The notes below the pieces were generated by a model that was given only the letters and a program-made list of their open reading frames with translations, was not told where the DNA came from and ran no database searches. From Pseudofrankia coriaricola (lineage in GTDB: Bacteria; Actinomycetota; Actinomycetes; Frankiales; Frankiaceae), in the NCBI RefSeq assembly GCF_001854805.1, contig NZ_MBLO01000227.1, positions 1-33,043 on the forward strand: a stretch of 33,043 nucleotides of DNA, written 5' to 3'. Of the stretch, positions 6,940-14,376 are shown one piece after another. How positions within the stretch are numbered: the stretch's first letter is position 1; each line of letters opens with the position of its first letter. A program made the translations under genes and the position numbers.

Positions 6940-9933
6940 CTAGCTGACGGCGATGTTGACGATGCGGCCGGGGACGATGATGAGGCGCTTCACCGTCTTG
7001 CCGTCGGTGTGCCTGGAGTAGTCGGGGTGGGCGGTCAGCGCGGTCCGGATGTCGTCCTCGCCGGCGCCGGCGGGGACGGACAGGGTGAAGCGGACCTTGC
7101 CGTTGACCTGCACCGGCAGCGTCACCGTCGACTCGGTGGCCAGCGCCTCGTCGCCCACCGGGAACGGCACGTGGACCAGCGAGCCGTCGTGCCCCAGCCG
7201 CGACCACAGCTCCTCGGCGATGTGCGGCGCCAGCGGGGCGACCATCAGGACCATCGCCTCGGCCAGCGCCCGCGGCGGCCGGCTCGCGTCGCTGTAGTGC
7301 TTGCTGACGAAGTTCGTCAGCTCGATCAGCCGGGCGACGGCGGTGTTGAAGCGCATGCCGGCGTAGTCGGCGCGCACCGCCAGGATCGTGCGGTGCAGCG
7401 TCCGGGTCGCCTCGTCGTCCGGCTCGACGTCGGCGGCCCGGATCTCGCCGGTCGCCTCGTCGACCAGGTTGCGCCACAGCCGCTGCAGGAAGCGGTGCGG
7501 GCCGACGATGTCGTCGGTCCGCCAGGGCCGGTCGGCGTCCAGCGGGCCCATCGCCATCTCGTAGACGCGCAGCGTGTCGGCGCCGTAGGCGTCGTACATC
7601 TCGTCCGGCGTCACGCTGTTCTTCAGGCTCTTGCCCATCTTCCCGGACCGTCGGGTGACGGGTTCGCCCTGGTAGCGCAGGGCGCCGCCGGCGTCGGTGG
7701 TCACCTCGGCCGCGGGCACGTACATGCCGCGGGCGTCCAGGAAGGCGTCGGCCTGGATGTAGCCCTGGTTGAACAGCCGCTTGAACGGCTCCTTCGTCGA
7801 CACCAGGCCCAGGTCGTACAGGACCTTGTGCCAGAACCGGGCGTACAGCAGGTGCAGCACGGCGTGCTCGACACCGCCGACGTACAGGTCGACGCCACCG
7901 TCGCCCGCGGGGCCGTCGACGGACTGCATCCAGTAGCGCTCGATCTCCGGGTCGACGAACAGCTCCGCGTCCGTCGGGTCCAGGTAACGCAGGTAGTACC
8001 AGCAGGAGCCGGCCCACTGCGGCATCGTGTTCGTCTCACGCCGGTACTGGCGCGGCCCGTCGCCCAGATCCAGCGTCACCGTCGTCCAGTCGGTGGCGCG
8101 GGCCAGCGGCGGCACCGGGTCGGACGTGTCGTCCTCGGCCATCGGGGCCGGCCGGAAGTCCGTCATCTCCGGCAGCTCGACGGGCAGCACCTCGTCGGGC
8201 AACGCGATCGGCAGGCCGGTCTCGTCGTAGACGATCGGGAACGGCTCACCCCAGTAGCGCTGCCGGGAGAACAGCCAGTCGCGCAGGCGGTAGGAGCGGG
8301 CGGCACGACCGCGGCCGGCGTCTTCCAGCCAGGAGACGGTGGTCTTCACCGCGTCGGCCTTGGACAGGCCGGTCAGCACCGGGGCGCCAGGCTGCGCGGG
8401 CAGGTACTCGCCCTCGCCGGAGAACGCCACCGGCCAGGCGTCGACCGGGTCGTTCGAGGACAGACCGTGCTCGGCCAGGAAGTCGTCGCTGGGCGCCAGC
8501 ACCGGCGGGGTCGGCAGGCCGAACTCGCGGGCGAAGGAGAAGTCGCGCTGGTCGTGCGCGGGGACGGCCATGACGGCGCCGGTGCCGTAGCCCAGCAGCA
8601 CGTAGTCCGCCAGGAAGATCGGGATGGCCGCGCCGGTGACCGGGTTGCGGGCGTGGGCGCCGGTGAACACACCGGTCCGGTCGACCTCCTCGCCACGCTG
8701 GCGGTCGCTCCGCTTGCCGGCGAACTCCCGGTAGGCGGCGACGGCGGCGGCCGGTGTCCAGTCCGCGGCGCCCGTCGGGCGGCCTTCCTCGAACTTCCAG
8801 CCGTCCGGGGTGTCGGCGGGCCAGGCGGGCGCGGTCAGCGCGTCGACCAACGGGTGCTCGGGCGCCAGCACCATGAACGTCGCGCCCGGCAGTGTGTCCG
8901 GCCGGGTGGTATAGACGTCCAGCGCGATCGCCGGGACGGGCGGGCCGTCGGTCGGGCCGATCCACGCGGGGAACGTGACGTGGGCGCCGTCGGAGGGGCC
9001 GATCCAGTTGCGCTGCATCTGCTTGATCGAGTCCGGCCAGTCGACCAGGTCCAGGTCGGCCATCAGCCGCTCGGCATACGCGGTGATCCGCAGCGTCCAC
9101 TGGCGCAGCGGGCGGCGGAACACCGGGTAGTTGCCGATGTCGCTGCGGCCCTCGGCGGTGACCTCCTCGTTGGCCAGCACGGTACCCAGGCCGGGGCACC
9201 AGTTGACCAGGCCCTCGGCCAGGTAGGCCAGCCGGTAGCCGTCGACTACCTTGCGGCGCTCGGTCGCGTCCAGCTCGTCCCACGGCTGGCCGGACGGGTT
9301 CGTCTCCCCGCTCGGGGTACGGCTGCCCGCGTCGAACTCGGCTACCAGCTCGGTGATGGGGCGCGCTCGGTTCAGGCCTTCGTCGTACCAGCTGTCGAAG
9401 ATCTTCTTGAAGATCCACTGCGTCCACCGGTAGTAGGTGACGTCGGTGGTCGCGATCTCGCGACGGGTGTCGTGCCCCAGGCCCAGTCGGCCCAACTGGC
9501 GCCGCATGTTCTGGATGTTGGCCTCGGTCGTCACCCGCGGGTGCTGGCCGGTGTTGATGGCGTACTGCTCGGCGGGCAGCCCGAAGGCGTCGTAGCCGAA
9601 GGCGTGCAGCACATGCTTCCCGGTCATCCGCAGGTAGCGCGCGTACACGTCGGTGCCGATGTAGCCCAGCGGGTGGCCGACGTGCAGCCCAGCGCCGCTC
9701 GGGTACGGGAACATGTCCAGGACGAAGAACGGGGTCAGCCCCTTGACCTCCTCGAACCCGTCGGACAGCGGCCCGGTCGGGTTCGGGGACGCGAACGTGC
9801 CGTGCTCGCGCCACCAGGTCTGCCACCGGCTCTCGATCTCACCCGCGAGCCGCGCGCCGTACCGGAACGACGGTTCGGCCTCCGCCGGCCCCGCGGCGGG
9901 TGGGGTCGTGATGTCCTGGGCGTTGTCGGTCAT
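6940..9933 (-). CDS. leuS: Leucyl-tRNA synthetase
   Basis: A class Ia synthetase that charges tRNA-Leu with leucine in the cytoplasm. With the ATG at 9933 it has 997 residues. The HIGH-type signature is HVGHPLGYIGTD at about 84-95 and the KMSKS-type loop is KMGKS at about 765-769, the form I recall in other actinobacterial LeuRS. The CP1 editing domain is present: TTRPDTLPGATFMVLAPEH and GTGAVMAVPAHDQRDF both carry the expected editing-site residues. The C-terminal anticodon-binding and extension regions end in KTVKRLIIVPGRIVNIAVS. An in-frame ATG at 9963 would add ten residues; neither start has a strong ribosome binding site. It lies downstream of mca and the small membrane protein on the same strand, about 157 bases away. 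Confidence 0.98.
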   Translation of the reverse strand: MTDNAQDITTPPAAGPAEAEPSFRYGARLAGEIESRWQTWWREHGTFASPNPTGPLSDGFEEVKGLTPFFVLDMFPYPSGAGLHVGHPLGYIGTDVYARYLRMTGKHVLHAFGYDAFGLPAEQYAINTGQHPRVTTEANIQNMRRQLGRLGLGHDTRREIATTDVTYYRWTQWIFKKIFDSWYDEGLNRARPITELVAEFDAGSRTPSGETNPSGQPWDELDATERRKVVDGYRLAYLAEGLVNWCPGLGTVLANEEVTAEGRSDIGNYPVFRRPLRQWTLRITAYAERLMADLDLVDWPDSIKQMQRNWIGPSDGAHVTFPAWIGPTDGPPVPAIALDVYTTRPDTLPGATFMVLAPEHPLVDALTAPAWPADTPDGWKFEEGRPTGAADWTPAAAVAAYREFAGKRSDRQRGEEVDRTGVFTGAHARNPVTGAAIPIFLADYVLLGYGTGAVMAVPAHDQRDFSFAREFGLPTPPVLAPSDDFLAEHGLSSNDPVDAWPVAFSGEGEYLPAQPGAPVLTGLSKADAVKTTVSWLEDAGRGRAARSYRLRDWLFSRQRYWGEPFPIVYDETGLPIALPDEVLPVELPEMTDFRPAPMAEDDTSDPVPPLARATDWTTVTLDLGDGPRQYRRETNTMPQWAGSCWYYLRYLDPTDAELFVDPEIERYWMQSVDGPAGDGGVDLYVGGVEHAVLHLLYARFWHKVLYDLGLVSTKEPFKRLFNQGYIQADAFLDARGMYVPAAEVTTDAGGALRYQGEPVTRRSGKMGKSLKNSVTPDEMYDAYGADTLRVYEMAMGPLDADRPWRTDDIVGPHRFLQRLWRNLVDEATGEIRAADVEPDDEATRTLHRTILAVRADYAGMRFNTAVARLIELTNFVSKHYSDASRPPRALAEAMVLMVAPLAPHIAEELWSRLGHDGSLVHVPFPVGDEALATESTVTLPVQVNGKVRFTLSVPAGAGEDDIRTALTAHPDYSRHTDGKTVKRLIIVPGRIVNIAVS

Positions 9934-10090
9934 TCTCGTCGCATCCACTCGGCTGGTCAGCATCCACGCGCGCGTGTGCTCACACGGCTCCGCGTCCGAC
10001 GGCCGCGCGCGCTGACAGTAACGATCGTCTCCGTCCGAGCCTACCGGGGCGACCGAATTTCCCCCTGACGCCGACGGGATGCCCGACCCG

Positions 10091-10372
10091 CTATGCGTTG
10101 CGGTCGGCGTCGGCGGAGCCGTCGGCCTGACGAGGGACGGCCACCGCCTTGGCCTTGCTCTCAGGGGTGCCGTCCTCGGACGGGTCCCCGGCGGTGCCCA
10201 CGGCCCCGAACTGGCCTTGGTCGACGTTGCGGCGTAGCCGCTTGAGGCTGCCGAACATGAAGTAGAAGACGAAACCAGCCGCCACGCACAGGAACACGAC
10301 GATGAGCAGACCGGCCATCCCGCCGCTGATCTCGTCGGCCGCCAGCGCCGGCCCCGCGAGCACCTGGTTCAC
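10091..10372 (-). CDS. Small single-pass membrane protein next to mca
   Basis: A 93-residue protein with one strong hydrophobic helix at about residues 20-42 (GLLIVVFLCVAAGFVFYFMF). A basic juxtamembrane stretch (SLKRLRRNV) and an acidic, low-complexity C-terminal tail follow. A small membrane protein with this layout is commonly encoded beside mca in actinobacteria (Rv1083 in mycobacteria is a likely counterpart, from memory). The basic stretch after the helix suggests a cytoplasmic tail. Function is unknown. It lies 69 bases downstream of mca on the same strand and is probably co-transcribed. Confidence 0.8.
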   Translation of the reverse strand: MNQVLAGPALAADEISGGMAGLLIVVFLCVAAGFVFYFMFGSLKRLRRNVDQGQFGAVGTAGDPSEDGTPESKAKAVAVPRQADGSADADRNA

Positions 10373-10402
10373 ACCCCGACCTTACCCTCACCTACCCGGC
10401 AG

Positions 10403-10420
10403 CCGGCCGCCCGCGGCCGG
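10403..10420. terminator. GC hairpin between mca and small membrane gene
   Basis: CCGGCCGC (10403-10410) and GCGGCCGG (10413-10420) form a perfect inverted repeat in the 69-base gap. The centre is only two bases, so the true loop would open by a pair. It may attenuate read-through from mca. Confidence 0.35.
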
Positions 10421-10441
10421 GTGCCCCGACCGCGGAGGCAG

Positions 10442-11416
10442 TCATCGGATGCCGCCGAAGAGGTCGTCCTCCGGGAGCGTCCCGACCTCGATGAGGGAGC
10501 GGGCCAGCTGGTAGTCCTCGGTGGGCCAGGCCTCGCGCTGCAGGTCCATCGGCACCCGGAACCAGGGGCCGTTCGGGTCGACCTGGGTGGCGTGGGCCAG
10601 TAGCGCCCGGTCGCGCACCTCGAAGTAGTCGGCGCACTCGACGCTGGTCGTGAGCCGGGCGCTGTCCTCTGCCCGGTCGATCCAGTTCTCCAGCCGCTCC
10701 CCGTAGGGCGATTCGAGGCCGCGGGCCGCCATCGCGTCATGCAGCGCCAGGATGCGCGCCTTGTGGAAGGTGAGGTGGTAGTAGAGCTTCAGCGGTTGCC
10801 ACGGCTCCAGACCCGCGGCCACGCCGTGCTCCGGGTAGCGCTCCGGGTCGCCGGCCGCCTCGAACGCCACCGCACTGATCTTGTGGGTCATGATGTGGTC
10901 CGGGTGCGGGTAGCCACCGTTCTCGTCGTAGGTCGTGATGACCTGCGGCCGGAACTCGCGGATCAGCCGGACCAGCGGCGCGGCCGCCTCCTCCGGGTCG
11001 AGCGTGGCGAACGTGCCCGCCGGCAGCGGGGGCAGCGGGTCGCCCTCCGGCAGGCCCGAGTCGACGAAGCCGAGCCAGGTCTGCCGGACGCCCAGGATGG
11101 CCCGCGCCCGTTCCATCTCCTCTCGGCGCAGCTCGGGCAGCCGCTCGATGATCTCGGGCTTGTCCAGCGCCGGGTTGAGCACGCTGCCCGCCTCGCCGCC
11201 CGTGCAGGTGACGACGAGGACCTCGACGCCCTCGCTCACGTAGCGCGCCATCGTCGCGGCGCCCTTGCTGGACTCGTCGTCAGGATGGGCGTGCACGGCC
11301 ATCAACCGAAGGCCGTGGTCCGGCGCGTCATCGGACTCGGACAGGGTCTCGGCGGAGGCTGTGCGCTTGGCCGCGAAGCCGCTGTCAGCGGAGGCCGCCT
11401 CGAGGTTCACCGACAT
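10442..11416 (-). CDS. mca: Mycothiol S-conjugate amidase
   Basis: Cleaves mycothiol S-conjugates to glucosaminyl-inositol and a mercapturic acid that is exported, detoxifying electrophiles and antibiotics. The 324-residue protein belongs to the PIG-L/LmbE deacetylase family. Zinc-site motif AHPDDE lies at residues 43-48 and the second part, HPDH, is in GGYPHPDHIMTHK. The stretch ESSKGAATMARY and the overall length favour Mca over the related deacetylase MshB. About 35 N-terminal residues precede LRLMAVHAHPDDE, longer than the mycobacterial protein as I recall it; a later start is possible but no good codon is visible. The gene heads a minus-strand group and is divergent from greA. Confidence 0.95.
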   Translation of the reverse strand: MSVNLEAASADSGFAAKRTASAETLSESDDAPDHGLRLMAVHAHPDDESSKGAATMARYVSEGVEVLVVTCTGGEAGSVLNPALDKPEIIERLPELRREEMERARAILGVRQTWLGFVDSGLPEGDPLPPLPAGTFATLDPEEAAAPLVRLIREFRPQVITTYDENGGYPHPDHIMTHKISAVAFEAAGDPERYPEHGVAAGLEPWQPLKLYYHLTFHKARILALHDAMAARGLESPYGERLENWIDRAEDSARLTTSVECADYFEVRDRALLAHATQVDPNGPWFRVPMDLQREAWPTEDYQLARSLIEVGTLPEDDLFGGIR

Positions 11417-11539
11417 AGGGCCATTGTGGCTGATGCCCGTGACAGCTCCGGCCCGCGACAGCGCCTCACCAGGCCATCCACGAGGATGTGGCCGACGTCA
11501 CGTGACACCCTGGCCATCCCCCGGCCGTGGCCAAGTTCA

Positions 11540-11566
11540 CGTTCGTTATGGAAAAGTCACCGAACG
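11540..11566. promoter_or_regulatory. Inverted repeat near mca promoter region
   Basis: CGTTCG (11540-11545) and CGAACG (11561-11566) flank a 15-base AT-richer spacer (ttatggaaaagtcac), about 125 bases upstream of mca. It could be an operator or part of the mca promoter. No -10/-35 pair is convincing. Confidence 0.3.
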
Positions 11567-11741
11567 CCGTGGCACAATGCACCGTCCGCGCACGCGCCCC
11601 CGGGACAGTGAGGTCCGAAGACGGGGACGTGAGGCCGCGGCGCGGCGTGGCGTCGACGCCGTCCGCTCTGGCACACAGGGCAGGCGTCGCGTGACCGTCG
11701 GTGTCAGCACCCTCACACCTGGGGATGTGACCGACGGGGTC

Positions 11742-11810
11742 CCTGCCGGATGGCGACGGGGTTCCTCCCTGATCGGCTTCACCGATCTGGGAGGTCCGCG
11801 ATCCGGCAGG
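11742..11810. repeat. CCTGCCGGA-family repeat, copy 2: nested inverted repeat upstream of greA
   Basis: Outer arms CCTGCCGGAT (11742-11751) and ATCCGGCAGG (11801-11810) are perfect complements. Inside lies a hairpin: CCTCCC-T-GATCGG (11764-11776), loop CTTCA, then CCGATC-T-GGGAGG (11782-11794), paired except for one T-T mismatch. Core and tail match the repeat at 6836-6908. It occupies part of the 518-base gap between mca and greA, which holds no convincing gene. Confidence 0.7.
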
Positions 11811-11934
11811 TCCGAACGTCGAGGACCACCGGATCACCGCCCTCCGCCGGATGGGTGCGCGCTGTGTGTCGTCCCGAGTTTCTAGATCTTCCTGTTAAGC
11901 TGAGTATTTGCTTGTGCCACGAGGAGCGTGACGC

Positions 11935-12420
11935 GTGACCCCCCAGACCTGGCTCACCCAGGAGGCTTACGACCGGCTTCGCTCCGAGCTCGACCACCTC
12001 ACGACGACCGGCCGGACGGAGCTGGCGAACAAGATCGAGGCTGCCCGCGAAGAGGGCGACCTGAAGGAGAACGGCGGCTACCACGCCGCCAAGGAGGAGC
12101 AGGGCAAGCAGGAGGCCCGTATCCGCCAGCTCACGGACCTGCTGCGCGACGCCAAGGTGGGCGAGCCCGCGGCGGGCACCGCTGGTGTGGCTGGGCCCGG
12201 CATGGTCGTGGAGGTCCGGTTCCCCGGCGAGAAGGAGACCGAGCGGTTCCTCATCGGCTCTCGGGAGGACCACAGCACGGCCATCGAGGTCTTCTCCCCG
12301 GCCTCCCCGCTCGGCGGCGCGGTGACCGGCCACAAGGCCGGCGAAAAGGTGAACTACACCCTGCCAAACGGCCGCGGCGCCTCCGTCGAGATCGTCTCCA
12401 TCGCCCCTTACGCCCGCTGA
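11935..12420 (+). CDS. greA: Transcription elongation factor GreA
   Basis: Rescues backtracked RNA polymerase by stimulating cleavage of the nascent RNA 3' end. The 161-residue protein has the N-terminal coiled-coil domain (about 1-77), including the loop EEGDLKENGGYHAAKEEQ whose acidic tip residues act at the polymerase active site. A C-terminal FKBP-like domain follows (GGAVTGHKAGEKVNY, VEIVSIAPY). The GTG start is supported by GAGGAG at 11921-11926, eight bases upstream. An AT-rich stretch at about 11879-11912 probably holds the promoter, with TAAGCT near 11896 a possible -10. The mca-greA neighbourhood is conserved in actinobacteria. Confidence 0.97.
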   Translation: MTPQTWLTQEAYDRLRSELDHLTTTGRTELANKIEAAREEGDLKENGGYHAAKEEQGKQEARIRQLTDLLRDAKVGEPAAGTAGVAGPGMVVEVRFPGEKETERFLIGSREDHSTAIEVFSPASPLGGAVTGHKAGEKVNYTLPNGRGASVEIVSIAPYAR

Positions 12421-12426
12421 ACGGCG

Positions 12427-12443
12427 GCGGCCGGGCCGGCCGC
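12427..12443 (+). terminator. Short hairpin after greA
   Basis: GCGGCC and GGCCGC arms around a 5-base loop, seven bases after the greA stop, followed by gatgttccc. A weaker inverted repeat (CCGGCAGG ... CCTGCCGG, about 12490-12522) lies further down. The rest of the gap to 12709 shows no independent gene. Confidence 0.45.
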
Positions 12444-12708
12444 GATGTTCCCTTCCTCCCCCGCCCTGTCACCCGGGCCCCGGCGCTGACCGGCAGGTTT
12501 GGCACGATCACAGGCCTGCCGGGCAGATCACCGGATCCCGGGTGACCGGGCCGCGGGCAGGTGCGGTCAGCTCTCGAGGCCGCCGGACTCGGGCGGCTCG
12601 AGCCCTTCGGGTTCGGCCAGGTCGGAGGGGCGCCCGAGGGGGAGCTGATTCGGGGTGAGTTTGGGAACCGGGCTGGCGAAGCCGTAGGCGGGCGGTAGCG
12701 TCGGTGGA

Positions 12709-14217
12709 GTGGTAGAACTGCCGGTCCCGCCCCGTCCCGCCGCCCCGTCGTCGGCGACCATCCCGCCTCGGGCCTCCCGGGCCGGCTCCGCCGGCCCGGG
12801 AGGAGACCCGGCTCCGCCCCCAACAACCCTGGGGGGCCTGCGCGCGTCCGGGCATGTGCACCGGTCCGTGCGCACGGAGCTGCGGGACAACCTGCTCGCC
12901 AGGATGGCCGCCGGCAAGGCGCGCTTCCCCGGCATCATCGGCTTCGACGACACTGTGCTGCCCCAGGTGGAACGCGCGCTGCTGGCCGGCCACGACGTCG
13001 TCTTCCTGGGTGAGCGCGGCCAGGGCAAGACCCGCCTCATCCGCACGCTCGTCGGCCTGCTCGACGAGTGGTCGCCGGCCGTCGCCGGCTGCGAGATCAA
13101 TGATCATCCGTACGCGCCCGTCTGCGGGCGCTGCCGCGCGCTGCACGCCGAGCTGGGCGACGAGCTGCCCGTGATCTGGCGGCACCGCGACGACCGGTTC
13201 GGGGAGAAGCTCGCGACGCCGGACACCAGCGTCGGCGACCTGATCGGCGATGTGGACCCGGTGAAGGTCGCCGAGGGCCGCACCCTCGGCGACCCGGAGA
13301 CCGTCCACTACGGCCTGGTTCCCCGCTGCAACCGCGGCATCTTCAGCGTCAACGAGCTGCCCGACCTGGCCGAGCGCATCCAGGTGGCGCTGCTCAACGT
13401 GCTCGAGGAGCGCGACATCCAGGTCCGCGGCTATCTGCTGCGGCTTCCCATGGACCTCTTGCTGGTCGCCTCCGCCAACCCGGAGGACTACACCAACCGC
13501 GGCCGGATCATCACCCCGCTCAAGGACCGGTTCGGCGCCGAGGTGCGCACCCACTACCCGCTGCGCCTCGACGACGAGCTGCGGCTCATCCGCCAGGAGG
13601 CGGTGCTGGCCTGGGAGGGCTCCCCGCTGGGAACGCCGGCGCTGCCCGACCATCTGATCGAGATCGTCGCCCGCTTCACCCGGCTGGTCCGCGATGCCCC
13701 GCAGGTGGACCAGCGCTCCGGCGTGTCGGCCCGGCTCGCGGTCGCCGCCGCCGAGACGGTGGCCGCCTCCGCGGTCCGGCGGGCGGCGCTGACGGGCGAG
13801 GACGTCCCGACGGCCCGGGTCGTCGACCTCGGTTCGATCGTGCCGGCCGTGCGCGGCAAGGTCGAGTTCGAGGCGCTCGAAGAGGGCAGGGAGGACGAGA
13901 TCCTCACCCACCTGCTGCGTCGGGCGATCGCCGAGACGTTCCGGGCACGGCTCGCCGGCACCGACCTGGCCGGGCTGCAGAAGCGTTTCGACGCCGACGG
14001 CCCGGTGGAGACCGGCGACCTGGTCCCAGCCGCCGAGCTACTGCGCCGGGTCGGCCCGGTCCCCGGGCTCGCCGGCATGCTGACCAAGCTCGGGGTGGAC
14101 GGCGCCGAGTCGCCGGGGCTCGCCGCCGCGGCGCTGGAGCTGGCGATGGAGGGCCTGCACCTCAACCGCCGGCTCGCCAAGGAGGAACTGCCCGGCCGGA
14201 CGGTCTACGGCGGCTGA
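12709..14217 (+). CDS. MoxR-like AAA+ ATPase (magnesium-chelatase subunit I-like)
   Basis: A 502-residue AAA+ ATPase. Walker A is GERGQGKT at about 101-108, a Walker-B-like region is IFSVNELPDL at about 211-220, sensor 1 is ASANPED at about 255-260, and GRIITPLKDRF follows as the arginine-finger region. A Cys group, C128, C139 and C142, with His133 in the same stretch, sits between Walker A and B and looks like a metal site. The sequence closely resembles Rv0958 of M. tuberculosis as I remember it, annotated as possible magnesium chelatase. No bacteriochlorophyll genes are nearby. The first 40 or so residues are Pro/Ala-rich with a poor ribosome binding site, so the true start may be nearer GLRASGHV. 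It pairs with the VWA gene downstream. Confidence 0.9.
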   Translation: MVELPVPPRPAAPSSATIPPRASRAGSAGPGGDPAPPPTTLGGLRASGHVHRSVRTELRDNLLARMAAGKARFPGIIGFDDTVLPQVERALLAGHDVVFLGERGQGKTRLIRTLVGLLDEWSPAVAGCEINDHPYAPVCGRCRALHAELGDELPVIWRHRDDRFGEKLATPDTSVGDLIGDVDPVKVAEGRTLGDPETVHYGLVPRCNRGIFSVNELPDLAERIQVALLNVLEERDIQVRGYLLRLPMDLLLVASANPEDYTNRGRIITPLKDRFGAEVRTHYPLRLDDELRLIRQEAVLAWEGSPLGTPALPDHLIEIVARFTRLVRDAPQVDQRSGVSARLAVAAAETVAASAVRRAALTGEDVPTARVVDLGSIVPAVRGKVEFEALEEGREDEILTHLLRRAIAETFRARLAGTDLAGLQKRFDADGPVETGDLVPAAELLRRVGPVPGLAGMLTKLGVDGAESPGLAAAALELAMEGLHLNRRLAKEELPGRTVYGG

Positions 14218-14376
14218 CCACGAGCGGCGCCGCCGATGGGGACTCCGAACCCGCGGCGGGCTGGATCTCGGGGCCGGTGGGACACGACAGAAAGCGGCGC
14301 GGGGGCCGGACGCACCCTGGACCACAGGGGCGTGGAACCTCGCGAAGCGAGGCCCTGAGAGGCACGGGATCACACG

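Noticed and set aside
6781-10068. A 1095-codon plus-strand open frame opposite leuS
   Set aside because: Fully antisense to leuS, which has all expected motifs; the translation is Val/Arg/Gly-rich and featureless.
9934-10090. T-box or leader-peptide attenuator for leuS
   Set aside because: No T-box core sequence, no run of Leu codons and no clear terminator/antiterminator pair is visible in the leader.
11546-11782. Possible small gene in the mca-greA gap
   Set aside because: The 78-codon frame overlaps the nested inverted repeat, is Arg/Pro-rich and has no family resemblance.
12567-12708. Minus-strand tail encoding a Pro/Glu-rich end (…EPPESGGLES) before the MoxR-like gene
   Set aside because: It looks somewhat protein-like, but no start codon lies outside the MoxR gene in that frame; coding here would require a long overlap. 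It may be a remnant but I cannot support it.
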